Positions 41,323 to 48,991 of a stretch of DNA of 64,000 nt are shown piece after piece (position 1 is the first letter of the stretch; each line of letters opens with the position of its first letter). Under the pieces are notes generated by a model. The model was given only the letters and a program-made list of their open reading frames with translations, did not search any database and was not told the origin of the DNA. This DNA is from QHXQ01 sp045807745 (GTDB lineage: Bacteria; Acidobacteriota; Blastocatellia; Pyrinomonadales; Pyrinomonadaceae): the NCBI GenBank assembly GCA_045807745.1, contig JBJMGT010000035.1, positions 62,001 to 126,000 of the forward strand. Reading direction: 5' to 3'. The position numbers were made by a program, and so were the translations under genes.

Positions 41323-42642
41323 ATGGGCGAGGACTTAACATCGTCTGTGGTCAGCGTACTGATGCCAGACCGGACGAGCATGGCTGGCGGCGGGCTGATG
41401 TTGAATAACAATCGGGTGGTGGCTTCAGCCGAAACTGTCGCCCGCGCACTGGGCATAGCACCGGGCATAGCACCGCCCGCCGGTAGTCAACTCCTATTGG
41501 AATTTTCACTCATTGCGCCGAAGAAACCCATCAGAGCAAAGTTAATCTATTGGCCGCCTACTCAATCGGACGAGGCCGCAGGCGCGGCGGGCCACGAAAA
41601 TATCGCGGTGCTGGAATTGGAAGAAGCACCGCCCACGGAGAAGAAGGCGGAAGAGTTCTTCAGCACTAGCGTCCCGACCGACGAACATTACGACAGCGTA
41701 ATTGATTCGCTCAAAGAGGGCGAGTTAGTGCCGTTCTTCGGCGCGGGCGTCAATCTGTGTGGCCGGCCCGATAATACGGCATGGCGGCTCGGCCAATATC
41801 TACCGAGTGGTGGCGAACTGGCCGTCTATCTCGCCAACAAGTTCAACTATCCATGGGCTGAGACGAGCAACCTCCTGCGCGTCTCGCAGTATATCGCGTT
41901 GATCCGCGGCGTCGGCCCGCTCAATAAACGGCTGCGCGAGGTTTTTATCGCGGAATATCCCCCGACGCCGCTGCACCGCTTTTTTGCCGGCCTGCCCAAA
42001 GTCCTCCAGCAAAAGACAGGGCGCGCCGCGCATCAACTGATTGTCACGACTAATTATGATGACGTGATGGAGCGCGCCTTCGCGGCGGCCGGTGAAGAGT
42101 GCGACGTTGTCACCTACATGACGGGCGGCAGCCACGAGCAGCGCGGGAAGTTTCTGCACTGGTCGCCAAATGGCGATGTCCGTTTGATTGAGCGGCCCAA
42201 CGAGTATCGCCTGCCGCTGGACGAACATAGAAATCTGCAACGTTCGGTCGTCTTAAAAATTCACGGGGCGGTCGACCGCAGCACGCCGAATCGCGATAGC
42301 TATGTGATTACCGAAGACCACTACATTGATTACTTGACGCGCTCGGATATTTCCAGCCTCGTTCCGATCACGCTGGCCGAGAAGTTGAAGTCCAGCAACT
42401 TCCTGTTTCTCGGCTACTCCCTGCGCGATTGGAATCTCCGCGTCATCTTGCATCGCATCTGGATGGAGCAGCAACAGAACGCCAACTACAAATCGTGGGC
42501 TATTCAATTGAAGCCGGAGCGGCTGGAGCAAAAGTTCTGGGAGAATCGGGACGTGGAAATTTTCCATGCGCCGTTGGCCGATTACATCACCGACCTCAAC
42601 CGGCAACTCGAAGCACAACCTGACGCGGAAGGTGGTATATGA
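41323..42642 (+). CDS. SIR2-domain protein with degenerate trypsin-like N-terminal half
   Basis: 439 residues; GGAGGAG lies 6 nt before the ATG. Residues ~8-105 follow the first barrel of trypsin-like domains that accompany STAND NTPases (VVSVLMPD...GGGLMLNNNRVVASAETVARALG...HENIAVLELE). The catalytic His is replaced by Glu37, the Asp by Asn93, and the serine half is missing, so it is a non-peptidase adaptor. Residues ~130-430 are a SIR2-like domain: FFGAGVN (138-144), VTTNYDDVMERAF (241-253), KIHGAVD with His314, and FLFLGYSLRDWNLRVIL (361-375). SIR2 domains of this type in defence proteins destroy NAD+. It shares a 4-nt ATGA overlap with the STAND gene. No signal or membrane segment, so cytosolic. 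Probably the effector of the pair. Confidence 0.88.
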   Translation: MGEDLTSSVVSVLMPDRTSMAGGGLMLNNNRVVASAETVARALGIAPGIAPPAGSQLLLEFSLIAPKKPIRAKLIYWPPTQSDEAAGAAGHENIAVLELEEAPPTEKKAEEFFSTSVPTDEHYDSVIDSLKEGELVPFFGAGVNLCGRPDNTAWRLGQYLPSGGELAVYLANKFNYPWAETSNLLRVSQYIALIRGVGPLNKRLREVFIAEYPPTPLHRFFAGLPKVLQQKTGRAAHQLIVTTNYDDVMERAFAAAGEECDVVTYMTGGSHEQRGKFLHWSPNGDVRLIERPNEYRLPLDEHRNLQRSVVLKIHGAVDRSTPNRDSYVITEDHYIDYLTRSDISSLVPITLAEKLKSSNFLFLGYSLRDWNLRVILHRIWMEQQQNANYKSWAIQLKPERLEQKFWENRDVEIFHAPLADYITDLNRQLEAQPDAEGGI

Positions 42643-45600
42643 GTGAGCGAGCATCTTTTCTAACGCGGCCATATGTCGGCCTGATTCCGTTTCGGGAAGA
42701 GGACGCGCACTACTTCTTCGGTCGTGAGAAGGAGCAGGAGATTATCACCGCCAACCTGTTGGCCGCGCGGCTGACATTGCTCTATGGCCCGAGCGGGGTC
42801 GGTAAAAGTTCGGTCTTGCGGGCCGGCGTCGCCTATCAACTGCAACAGTTAAGCCGGCAAAATATGGCCCGGCGCGGCCGGCCCAAATTTGCGGTGACGT
42901 TCTTCAACGACTGGCGTGCTGACCCCTTGCGGGGCCTGCTCGCGCAGGTTGAGGCAAGTGTTCGGCAGACTTTGGCGGGCCAAGTGATCGCGCCGGTCGC
43001 GCCGACACTTTCGTTTGTCGAGAGTTTGCAGGAATGGTCAAAGCGCGTGCAGGGCCAGCTCTTGATTATCCTTGACCAGTTCGAGGAGTATTTCCTCTAT
43101 CATCCGAATGAGGACGGCGCGGGCACGTTCGCCGTCGAGTTTCCCCGCGCCGTCAACGCGCCGGGCCTCTCCGTCAACTTCGTCGTCTCCTACCGCGACG
43201 ACGCACATGCCCAGCTCGATTTCTTCAAAGGGCGCATTCCCAACCTGTTCGACAACTATCTGCGCATCGGCTACCTCAATCACGAGGCGGGGCAGTCGGC
43301 CATCGAGAAGCCTATCGAGCAATACAACAAGGCGCGGCCCACGAATCAGAGTCAGATAGAGATCGAAGACGGGCTGGTGGCCGCGGTGCTAACTCAAGTC
43401 CGAGCGGGCGAAAAGTATATCGGCGAAGCGGGCCGCGGCGTCGTCAGCGAGCCGACGGGCCCGCACGCGCAGGCGTGGGAGATTGAAACGCCGTATCTGC
43501 AACTGGTGATGACGCGGCTGTGGGACGAAGAGATGCGCGCCGGTTCGCATGTGCTGCGCCTCGCCACGCTGAACGCGCTGGGCGGCGCGCGCCGCATCGT
43601 GCAAACCCATTTGGATAATGCGATGAGCGCGCTCTCCGGCAGCGAGCGGGCGATGGGCGCAAGCGTCTTCAACTATCTGGTCACACCTTCGGGCACGAAG
43701 ATCGCACAGACCGTCCCAGACCTCACCGAGTATGCCAACCTCTCGCCGGCCAAAGAAGCACAACTCGGTTCGATGATGAAGGCTTTGACCGAAGGCGACC
43801 GGCGTATCCTGCGCGTCGTGCCGTCGCCGCCCAACCAGCCCGACGCCCCGTGCTACGAAGTCTTCCACGATGTCCTCGCGCAAGCGATTATTGATTGGCG
43901 TCGCCGCTATCGAACCAGACAAGAGCGGCGGCGGCTCTGGGCATACATCAGTGGGATGGCGGTCTTACTGTTACTGATGACGGGGCTGACGGCCTTCGCG
44001 TTTGTCGAGCGCAGCCATGCGCAAAGAGCGGCGCAGGGAGAAGTGCAGCAAAGGGAGGCGGCGCAGCAGAGCGCGCAACTGGCCGCAGAACAAGCACAAC
44101 TTGCGGTTAGGCGGGCGCGAGAGGCTGACGTGGCCCGCGCTACAGCCGAACACGCAGAGACGAAAGAGGCCGAGCAAAAAAATAAGGCCGAACAAGCGGC
44201 GCGGCAGAATGAAGAATTAGCGGCGAAGAACAAACAACTGGCGCAACGTGCCACAGCCGAGGCCCAACATGCGATAGAGCAGGCCCGGTTAGCTGAAAAA
44301 AATAAGTTAGAGGCGGAAGCGCAGCGCAACGTTGCGGTCAAGGCGCTCAGTGAAACAGAAGCAGCCAAAAAAATTGCTGAGGCTCGTCGCAGGGAAGCGG
44401 AAGAAGCCAAAAATAGTGCTGAGAACGCGCTCGCTTTAGTAAACGAGGTGGATAGTTCTGTGCCGTATTTCAAGGCCATCATGCGCGGGCACGAAGCGGC
44501 TGTCAACCTCGCTATCTATAGTCCGAATGGCGAATTCGTAGTCACCTTCAGCGGGTACGGAGACGAAGCGCCTCATGTGTGGAATGCCGACACAGGAGCG
44601 TTGAAAGCTGTTCTTAATGATGCATGTGAAAAGATGGCTGTGGCGATCAGCCCCGACAGCAAGTACATTGCCACCGGGTGTCATACCGAAGTGTCGGGCT
44701 TCGATCAGGCGCACGTATGGGATGCCGCCACAGGTCATGAAATCACCATACCCTTCATGGATTTAGATTTTGATATTAAGGGGGCGAGGAGTGTAGCCTT
44801 CAGTCCTGATAGCAAATTCATCGTCGTCACCGCCCTGAACCTATCTACTGCGGCGGTCTTACCGATCACGGATAACCAGAAGCCTGGATTTCTGCTGCGC
44901 GGACATACCGAGAGCATAGAGAGCGCAGTTTATAGTCCCGACGGTAAATACATTCTTACGATCAGCGATGATAATACGGCGCGAGTGTGGAAGGCGAGCG
45001 GAGGCGAAAGTGTCGCTACGCTAAGTCTCTCAGGGTTTTTCCCCATCGCGTTCAGTCCTCAAGGCAAATACCTAATCATGGGAAGCAGCGGTTATACGGT
45101 GCATGTGTTGGTTGTGAATACCGGCCAAATATTAGCCAACCTCAAGCACGAGGATTCTGTTTCAAGTATCAAGTTTAGTGATGATGAGAAGTACGTGGTA
45201 ACGGCCAGCGGAGAGACGGCGCGCGTGTGGGACGTGCAAACGGGCTATCTGTTAGCCACCCTCGGGGATGGTGTATCTACGCCAAACCCTGGAGCATCGC
45301 CAACTGCGCCATCAACTGTTGAGACGCGATGTGAGACGAGAGGGCATCAAGCTCCGCTGAGCAGCGCGGCGTTCAGTCCTGACGGCAAATATGTCGTAAC
45401 GGCAAGTGCGGACAAGACGGCGCTGGTATGGGATTGGCAGGCGAGAAAAGCCATCGCTCCACTGCGTGGACATACAGATGCGGTACTGAGCGCCGTATTC
45501 GATAAGAGCGGCAAGTACGTGCTCACCGCCAGTGCTGACCGGACCGCGCGTGTCTGGGAAGTTTTCTCGACCGCCTCTACAGTTCCATCCAGGGAGGTTA

Positions 45601-45980
45601 CTATTAAGAGCAATAATACGTTTGATTTTGAGAATGGCACCAGTTTCGTCGGCCTAGTAGGCAACCGGGGTGATGCTTGGTGGGAGCAGACTGGCGATAC
45701 TATTCGACGCCTCGTGCCTCACGGCGAAACACGCCTTGCCAACATCGGCCCGCTCTCGTCTGCGGAATTCGATAAGCTTTCGCTCACAGAGTTGCAGGGC
45801 TTAAACTACAGCAATTCCCCGCTCAGTGGTAACAATAATAAGAGCAATCAGCTTTTTAAGGGTAATGTCTTTGCCGTTATGACGGCGGGCGACAAATTTT
45901 TTAACTACTCCAAAGTTCAGGTCTTGGAGTACGGCGACAACCTGAAGATTCGTTGGGTCACCTACCGCAAGGATAAATGA
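42639..45980 (+). CDS. Membrane STAND NTPase with coiled coil, WD40 propeller and novel C-terminal domain
   Basis: 1113 residues. nSTAND1-type NTPase: RPYVGLIPFREEDAHYFFGRE, Walker A LLYGPSGVGKSS (residues 48-58) and Walker B LLIILDQFEEYF (141-152), then a helical region to ~430. A basic stretch (RRRYRTRQERRR) precedes one transmembrane helix (~434-456, AYISGMAVLLLLMTGLTAFAF). A ~140-residue coiled coil rich in Ala, Glu and Gln follows (460-600). A WD40 propeller runs from ~612 to 977 (RGHTESIESAVYSPDGKYILT, RGHTDAVLSAVFDKSGKYVLTASADRTARVWEV), with a Pro/Thr insert at 880-897. Residues ~985-1113 are an unrecognised domain (TFDFENGTSFVGLVGNRGDAWWEQTG). The positive-inside rule puts the NTPase in the cytosol and the propeller outside. 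Translationally coupled to the SIR2 gene. Likely the sensor and switch. Confidence 0.92.
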   Translation: MSERASFLTRPYVGLIPFREEDAHYFFGREKEQEIITANLLAARLTLLYGPSGVGKSSVLRAGVAYQLQQLSRQNMARRGRPKFAVTFFNDWRADPLRGLLAQVEASVRQTLAGQVIAPVAPTLSFVESLQEWSKRVQGQLLIILDQFEEYFLYHPNEDGAGTFAVEFPRAVNAPGLSVNFVVSYRDDAHAQLDFFKGRIPNLFDNYLRIGYLNHEAGQSAIEKPIEQYNKARPTNQSQIEIEDGLVAAVLTQVRAGEKYIGEAGRGVVSEPTGPHAQAWEIETPYLQLVMTRLWDEEMRAGSHVLRLATLNALGGARRIVQTHLDNAMSALSGSERAMGASVFNYLVTPSGTKIAQTVPDLTEYANLSPAKEAQLGSMMKALTEGDRRILRVVPSPPNQPDAPCYEVFHDVLAQAIIDWRRRYRTRQERRRLWAYISGMAVLLLLMTGLTAFAFVERSHAQRAAQGEVQQREAAQQSAQLAAEQAQLAVRRAREADVARATAEHAETKEAEQKNKAEQAARQNEELAAKNKQLAQRATAEAQHAIEQARLAEKNKLEAEAQRNVAVKALSETEAAKKIAEARRREAEEAKNSAENALALVNEVDSSVPYFKAIMRGHEAAVNLAIYSPNGEFVVTFSGYGDEAPHVWNADTGALKAVLNDACEKMAVAISPDSKYIATGCHTEVSGFDQAHVWDAATGHEITIPFMDLDFDIKGARSVAFSPDSKFIVVTALNLSTAAVLPITDNQKPGFLLRGHTESIESAVYSPDGKYILTISDDNTARVWKASGGESVATLSLSGFFPIAFSPQGKYLIMGSSGYTVHVLVVNTGQILANLKHEDSVSSIKFSDDEKYVVTASGETARVWDVQTGYLLATLGDGVSTPNPGASPTAPSTVETRCETRGHQAPLSSAAFSPDGKYVVTASADKTALVWDWQARKAIAPLRGHTDAVLSAVFDKSGKYVLTASADRTARVWEVFSTASTVPSREVTIKSNNTFDFENGTSFVGLVGNRGDAWWEQTGDTIRRLVPHGETRLANIGPLSSAEFDKLSLTELQGLNYSNSPLSGNNNKSNQLFKGNVFAVMTAGDKFFNYSKVQVLEYGDNLKIRWVTYRKDK

Positions 45981-46032
45981 CCGCGCGGCCGAGGCGAGCT
46001 TGCAAGTAAGCGCGGCGGCTTCTAACTCGGCA

Positions 46033-46058
46033 CGCGTCACTTGTCACTCGTCACTGCT
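46033..46058. repeat. GTGACAAGTG repeat tract (inverted), right of the SIR2/STAND operon
   Basis: CGTCACTTGTCACTCGTCAC is complementary to the tract at 40904-40925. At other sites the two arms lie within about 70 bp of each other; here they bracket about 5.1 kb. Confidence 0.6.
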
Positions 46059-46187
46059 TTGTTATATCGTGCGCGCGCATTTCAACCCACGGGCGCTGCC
46101 AAGTTTACTCCGGCGATCTGCTTTAAGGAGATCGCGCCAACGGCTTACCAGCAAACCACCTTTGTTCCGCTTGAGGAGACACAATCG

Positions 46188-47480
46188 ATGAAGATGAAGA
46201 GAGTATTTGTCGCTGCGGCCGGCGCGTGCGTCGCCGGCCTGTTGTTGTTCGCCTGCGCCGCGCCGCCGAGCACGAACGCGCCGCCCGCGGCTAACACGAG
46301 CACCGGCAGCACGGCCAACGCGAACGCGCCCCGCGCCGAGAGCGCTGCGACCACCGCGGCCAAACCTGCGGGCGTCGATTACGACACAGTGGCGCAGAAG
46401 TTGGTCGCCGAGAACGCTAAGATCAAAGAGGGCGACATCGTGCTCGTCACCGGTGGCTCGCGCGATGCCGAGTTGCTCGAAGACATCGCCGTGCAGGTAC
46501 GCAAAGCGGGCGCGCAGCCGTTGTTGTTGATGAACAGTGAGCAGATGACCAAGCGCATGTGGACGGACGTGCCGGAGAAATACGACACGCAGGAGCAGAA
46601 GCTCGACACGAAGCTCGCCGAGATGGCGGACGCCATCATCAGCATTGACAGCAATGAGACCGAGGGCTTGCTCGCCGACGTGCCGCCGGCCCGTTTCGCC
46701 GCGCGCGCCAAAGCCGGTCAGTCCATCCCCGCCATCTACGAGCGGCGCAACGTCCGGCAGTTGAACTTGGGCAATGGACTCTATCCGACCGGCTGGCTCG
46801 CCAAGCGCTACAACATGTCGCAGGACGAACTGGCGCGCGCGTTCTGGGCCGGCGTGAACGTGGACACGGCGCAGCTACAGGCGCAGGGCGAGGCAGTACG
46901 CAAGGCTTTGCAGACCGGCAAGGAAGTGCATATCACCAATCCGAACGGCACAGACCTGCGCGTGCAGGTGGCTGCGCGCCCCGTCTTCTTCAGCGATGGT
47001 GTGATCACGGACGACGAGGCGAAGAAGGGCGGGCGCGACGTGCAGGTCTGGTTGCCGGCGGGCGATGTCTATCTCGCGCCCGTGGCCGGCACAGCCGAGG
47101 GCACGGTGGTCATCTCGCAGGATTGGTTTCAGGGCAAGGAGATCAAGAACCTGAAGCTCACGTTCAAAGGCGGCAAGCTCGTCTCGATGACCGCCGACGC
47201 AGGGCTTGAGCCGGTGAAAGCTCAGTACGACGCCGTGACCGATCCGCGCAAGGACGAGTTCGGGCTGCTGGATTTTGGTGTCAATCCGGCCGTGCATCTG
47301 CCGGCGGGCGATAAGGTCGGCGCGTGGATGGCGGCCGGCAATATCACGGTCGGCATCGGTAACAACACTTGGGCCGGCGGCACGAATAGCACGCCCTACG
47401 GTTGGTCGGGCTTCATCCCCGGTAGTACCGTGCAGATCGACGGCAAGGACGTGATCGTGAACGGAGCATTGAAGCTGTAA
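46188..47480 (+). CDS. Lipoprotein related to M29 aminopeptidases, metal site degenerate
   Basis: About 430 residues from the ATG at 46188, with GAGGAG upstream. N-terminal lipoprotein signal (VFVAAAGACVAGLLLFACA) and a low-complexity Ala/Asn/Thr linker. The body is M29-like: KIKEGDIVLVTGGSRDAELLEDIAVQVRKAGAQPLLLMNSE, LPAGDVYLAPVAGTAEGTVVIS, KLTFKGGKLVSMTAD, and DEFGLLDFGVNPAV. In active M29 enzymes the corresponding segments carry Glu, Glu, His and HxD metal ligands. Here they read PAGDVYLAP, GLLDFGVNP, AAGNITVGIG and PYGWSGF, so most ligands look lost. It may be a binding protein rather than a peptidase. Followed by a terminator and convergent with the VWFA gene. Confidence 0.75.
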   Translation: MKMKRVFVAAAGACVAGLLLFACAAPPSTNAPPAANTSTGSTANANAPRAESAATTAAKPAGVDYDTVAQKLVAENAKIKEGDIVLVTGGSRDAELLEDIAVQVRKAGAQPLLLMNSEQMTKRMWTDVPEKYDTQEQKLDTKLAEMADAIISIDSNETEGLLADVPPARFAARAKAGQSIPAIYERRNVRQLNLGNGLYPTGWLAKRYNMSQDELARAFWAGVNVDTAQLQAQGEAVRKALQTGKEVHITNPNGTDLRVQVAARPVFFSDGVITDDEAKKGGRDVQVWLPAGDVYLAPVAGTAEGTVVISQDWFQGKEIKNLKLTFKGGKLVSMTADAGLEPVKAQYDAVTDPRKDEFGLLDFGVNPAVHLPAGDKVGAWMAAGNITVGIGNNTWAGGTNSTPYGWSGFIPGSTVQIDGKDVIVNGALKL

Positions 47481-47482
47481 TA

Positions 47483-47573
47483 AGCAGTGACAAGTGCCGA
47501 GTAAGAAAAGGGCCGGAGTCAAAACTCCGGCCCTTTCGGTTTTCTAACTTGTCACTCGCCACTCGTCACTTAC
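47483..47573. repeat. GTGACAAGTG repeat arms flanking a terminator hairpin
   Basis: Left arm CAGTGACAAGTGCCGAGTAAG (47486-47506) and right arm CTTGTCACTCGCCACTCGTC surround the terminator at 47507-47536. This shows the normal, undivided form of this repeat type. Confidence 0.75.
47507..47541. terminator. Bidirectional intrinsic terminator
   Basis: AAAGGGCCGGAGT (47507-47519) pairs with ACTCCGGCCCTTT (47524-47536) around a CAAA loop. It is followed by CGGTTTT on the plus strand, and by TTCTTAC on the minus strand. It serves the convergent M29-like and VWFA genes. Confidence 0.8.
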
Positions 47574-48799
47574 TTACCATCCGGCTTGGGCGCGTTGTAG
47601 AAGCGGCGGTGCTGGATGTCGTAGATGCCTTCTTCGTATGTGCCGTCGCCGTCCGCGTCCACCTTGACGATGATCTTGTGCTGCTTGCCGTCGCGCTTGT
47701 CGCCGGGGTTGTAGCCGAGACTGTACTGGTTACGCATGAGCGCGTTGATCGCGTTGAGCGTGGAGGGCAACTCGGTCTCGAAGGTGACGGGGAAGAATGC
47801 GCCGCCGGTCTCTTTGGCGAAGGTGGTGAGCGTGTTCTGCGCCTGCTGGAGCGTTAAGCGACCGGGGAAGCCGTCGATCCCATCAGTCGCGCCGAGCTGC
47901 TCGCTGTATTTTTTCATGAACAGATTGCCCGTGCCGATGATGTAGATCGGGATGCCCGCATTCTGCGTGATCTTGCGCGCCTGATCGTAGTTGATCTTGC
48001 TGAACGTATCGAGCCCCGAAGAGATCAGGAAGATGGCGCGACGGCGACCTTCGACGCTCACCAGCCCGGAGTAGTCCGTAGTCGATTGCTTCGAATCTTC
48101 GAGCACGACCGAGTCGGCCTTACCGCCGACTAAAGTCAGTTTGAGTGCGTCGAAGAGATTCGCTTCGCGGAACGCGGGCCAGTTGCGCGAGAGCAGATTG
48201 ATGACCGCATTGATGCGGCTGGGGTCGTTCGTGAAATCGGTCAGGGGCGTCGCGCGCATGTCGTAGGCGACAACCGAGACGTAATCGCCGCGACTAACGG
48301 CATCGCGCATAAAGAGCGCCGCCGGCAGGATGACCTCGCGCCGCCCGTCATCGAAGCCGCCGCTGCCGGCCAGCCCGAAGATCTGCGAGAGCTTACTGAA
48401 CTCCATCACGACCGCGACATTCATCTTGGCTTCCGGCGTGCCGAAGTTCGTGATCTCCTGTTTGATACCGTCCTCGAAGATGGCGAAGTTGGCCTTGGTC
48501 AGGCCCGTGATAAGCTGCTTTGTCTTTTTGTTGACGACGGTCACTTCGACGTTGACCAAGTTGGAGGCGACCTTGACGACTTCTGCGTCCTGCGGCTTGT
48601 TGACGAGGTCGGGCGGAAGTTGCTCCTGCTGGTCTTCCGGCTTCTGTCCCTCGCCGGGGCGTTGATTCTTCTTCTGCGGGACGGTGGGCGGCTGCCGGCG
48701 CGATTGCGCGGCGACGGGGCGATGGACGGGCGCGGCACTCAAACACATAGCCCAAAGGGCCGCGAGGACGAAGAACCGGCGAACAAACAAACTTCTCAT
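47570..48799 (-). CDS. VWFA-related acidobacterial-type exported protein
   Basis: About 409 residues from the ATG at 48799, with GAGG 13 nt upstream. Signal peptide (VRRFFVLAALWAMCLSAAP), a Gln/Pro/Lys-rich linker, a small beta domain (VVKVASNLVNVEVTVVNKKTKQLITGLTKANFAIFEDG) and a von Willebrand A domain (NVAVVMEFSKLSQ...RRAIFLISSGLDTFSK...IYIIGTGNLF). This is the TIGR03436-type arrangement, common in Acidobacteriota in many copies. The usual DxSxS MIDAS motif is replaced by EFSKLS, so metal binding may be altered. Role unknown. Confidence 0.88.
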   Translation of the reverse strand: MRSLFVRRFFVLAALWAMCLSAAPVHRPVAAQSRRQPPTVPQKKNQRPGEGQKPEDQQEQLPPDLVNKPQDAEVVKVASNLVNVEVTVVNKKTKQLITGLTKANFAIFEDGIKQEITNFGTPEAKMNVAVVMEFSKLSQIFGLAGSGGFDDGRREVILPAALFMRDAVSRGDYVSVVAYDMRATPLTDFTNDPSRINAVINLLSRNWPAFREANLFDALKLTLVGGKADSVVLEDSKQSTTDYSGLVSVEGRRRAIFLISSGLDTFSKINYDQARKITQNAGIPIYIIGTGNLFMKKYSEQLGATDGIDGFPGRLTLQQAQNTLTTFAKETGGAFFPVTFETELPSTLNAINALMRNQYSLGYNPGDKRDGKQHKIIVKVDADGDGTYEEGIYDIQHRRFYNAPKPDGK

Positions 48800-48991
48800 A
48801 GTGTTGTAAAAACCTCTTTTCGCCGGGTCGCCCGGCGCGCTGGCAAACTGATACCTTATAGTAAGGCGCGGCTTGGGTGCGGTCAAGAATTTGATGCGAC
48901 GGGCAGGAGTTTAGATGTCAGGCGGAGGCGGATAGTGAGCAATCAGCCAAGTCCACGTGAGCGGGCTTGGCTGACTGCTGGAGTGGTTGTG

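Noticed and set aside
41034..41468. 144-codon minus-strand frame across the SIR2 leader
   Set aside because: Overlaps the start of the SIR2 gene antisense and shows no recognisable protein features apart from one chance hydrophobic stretch.
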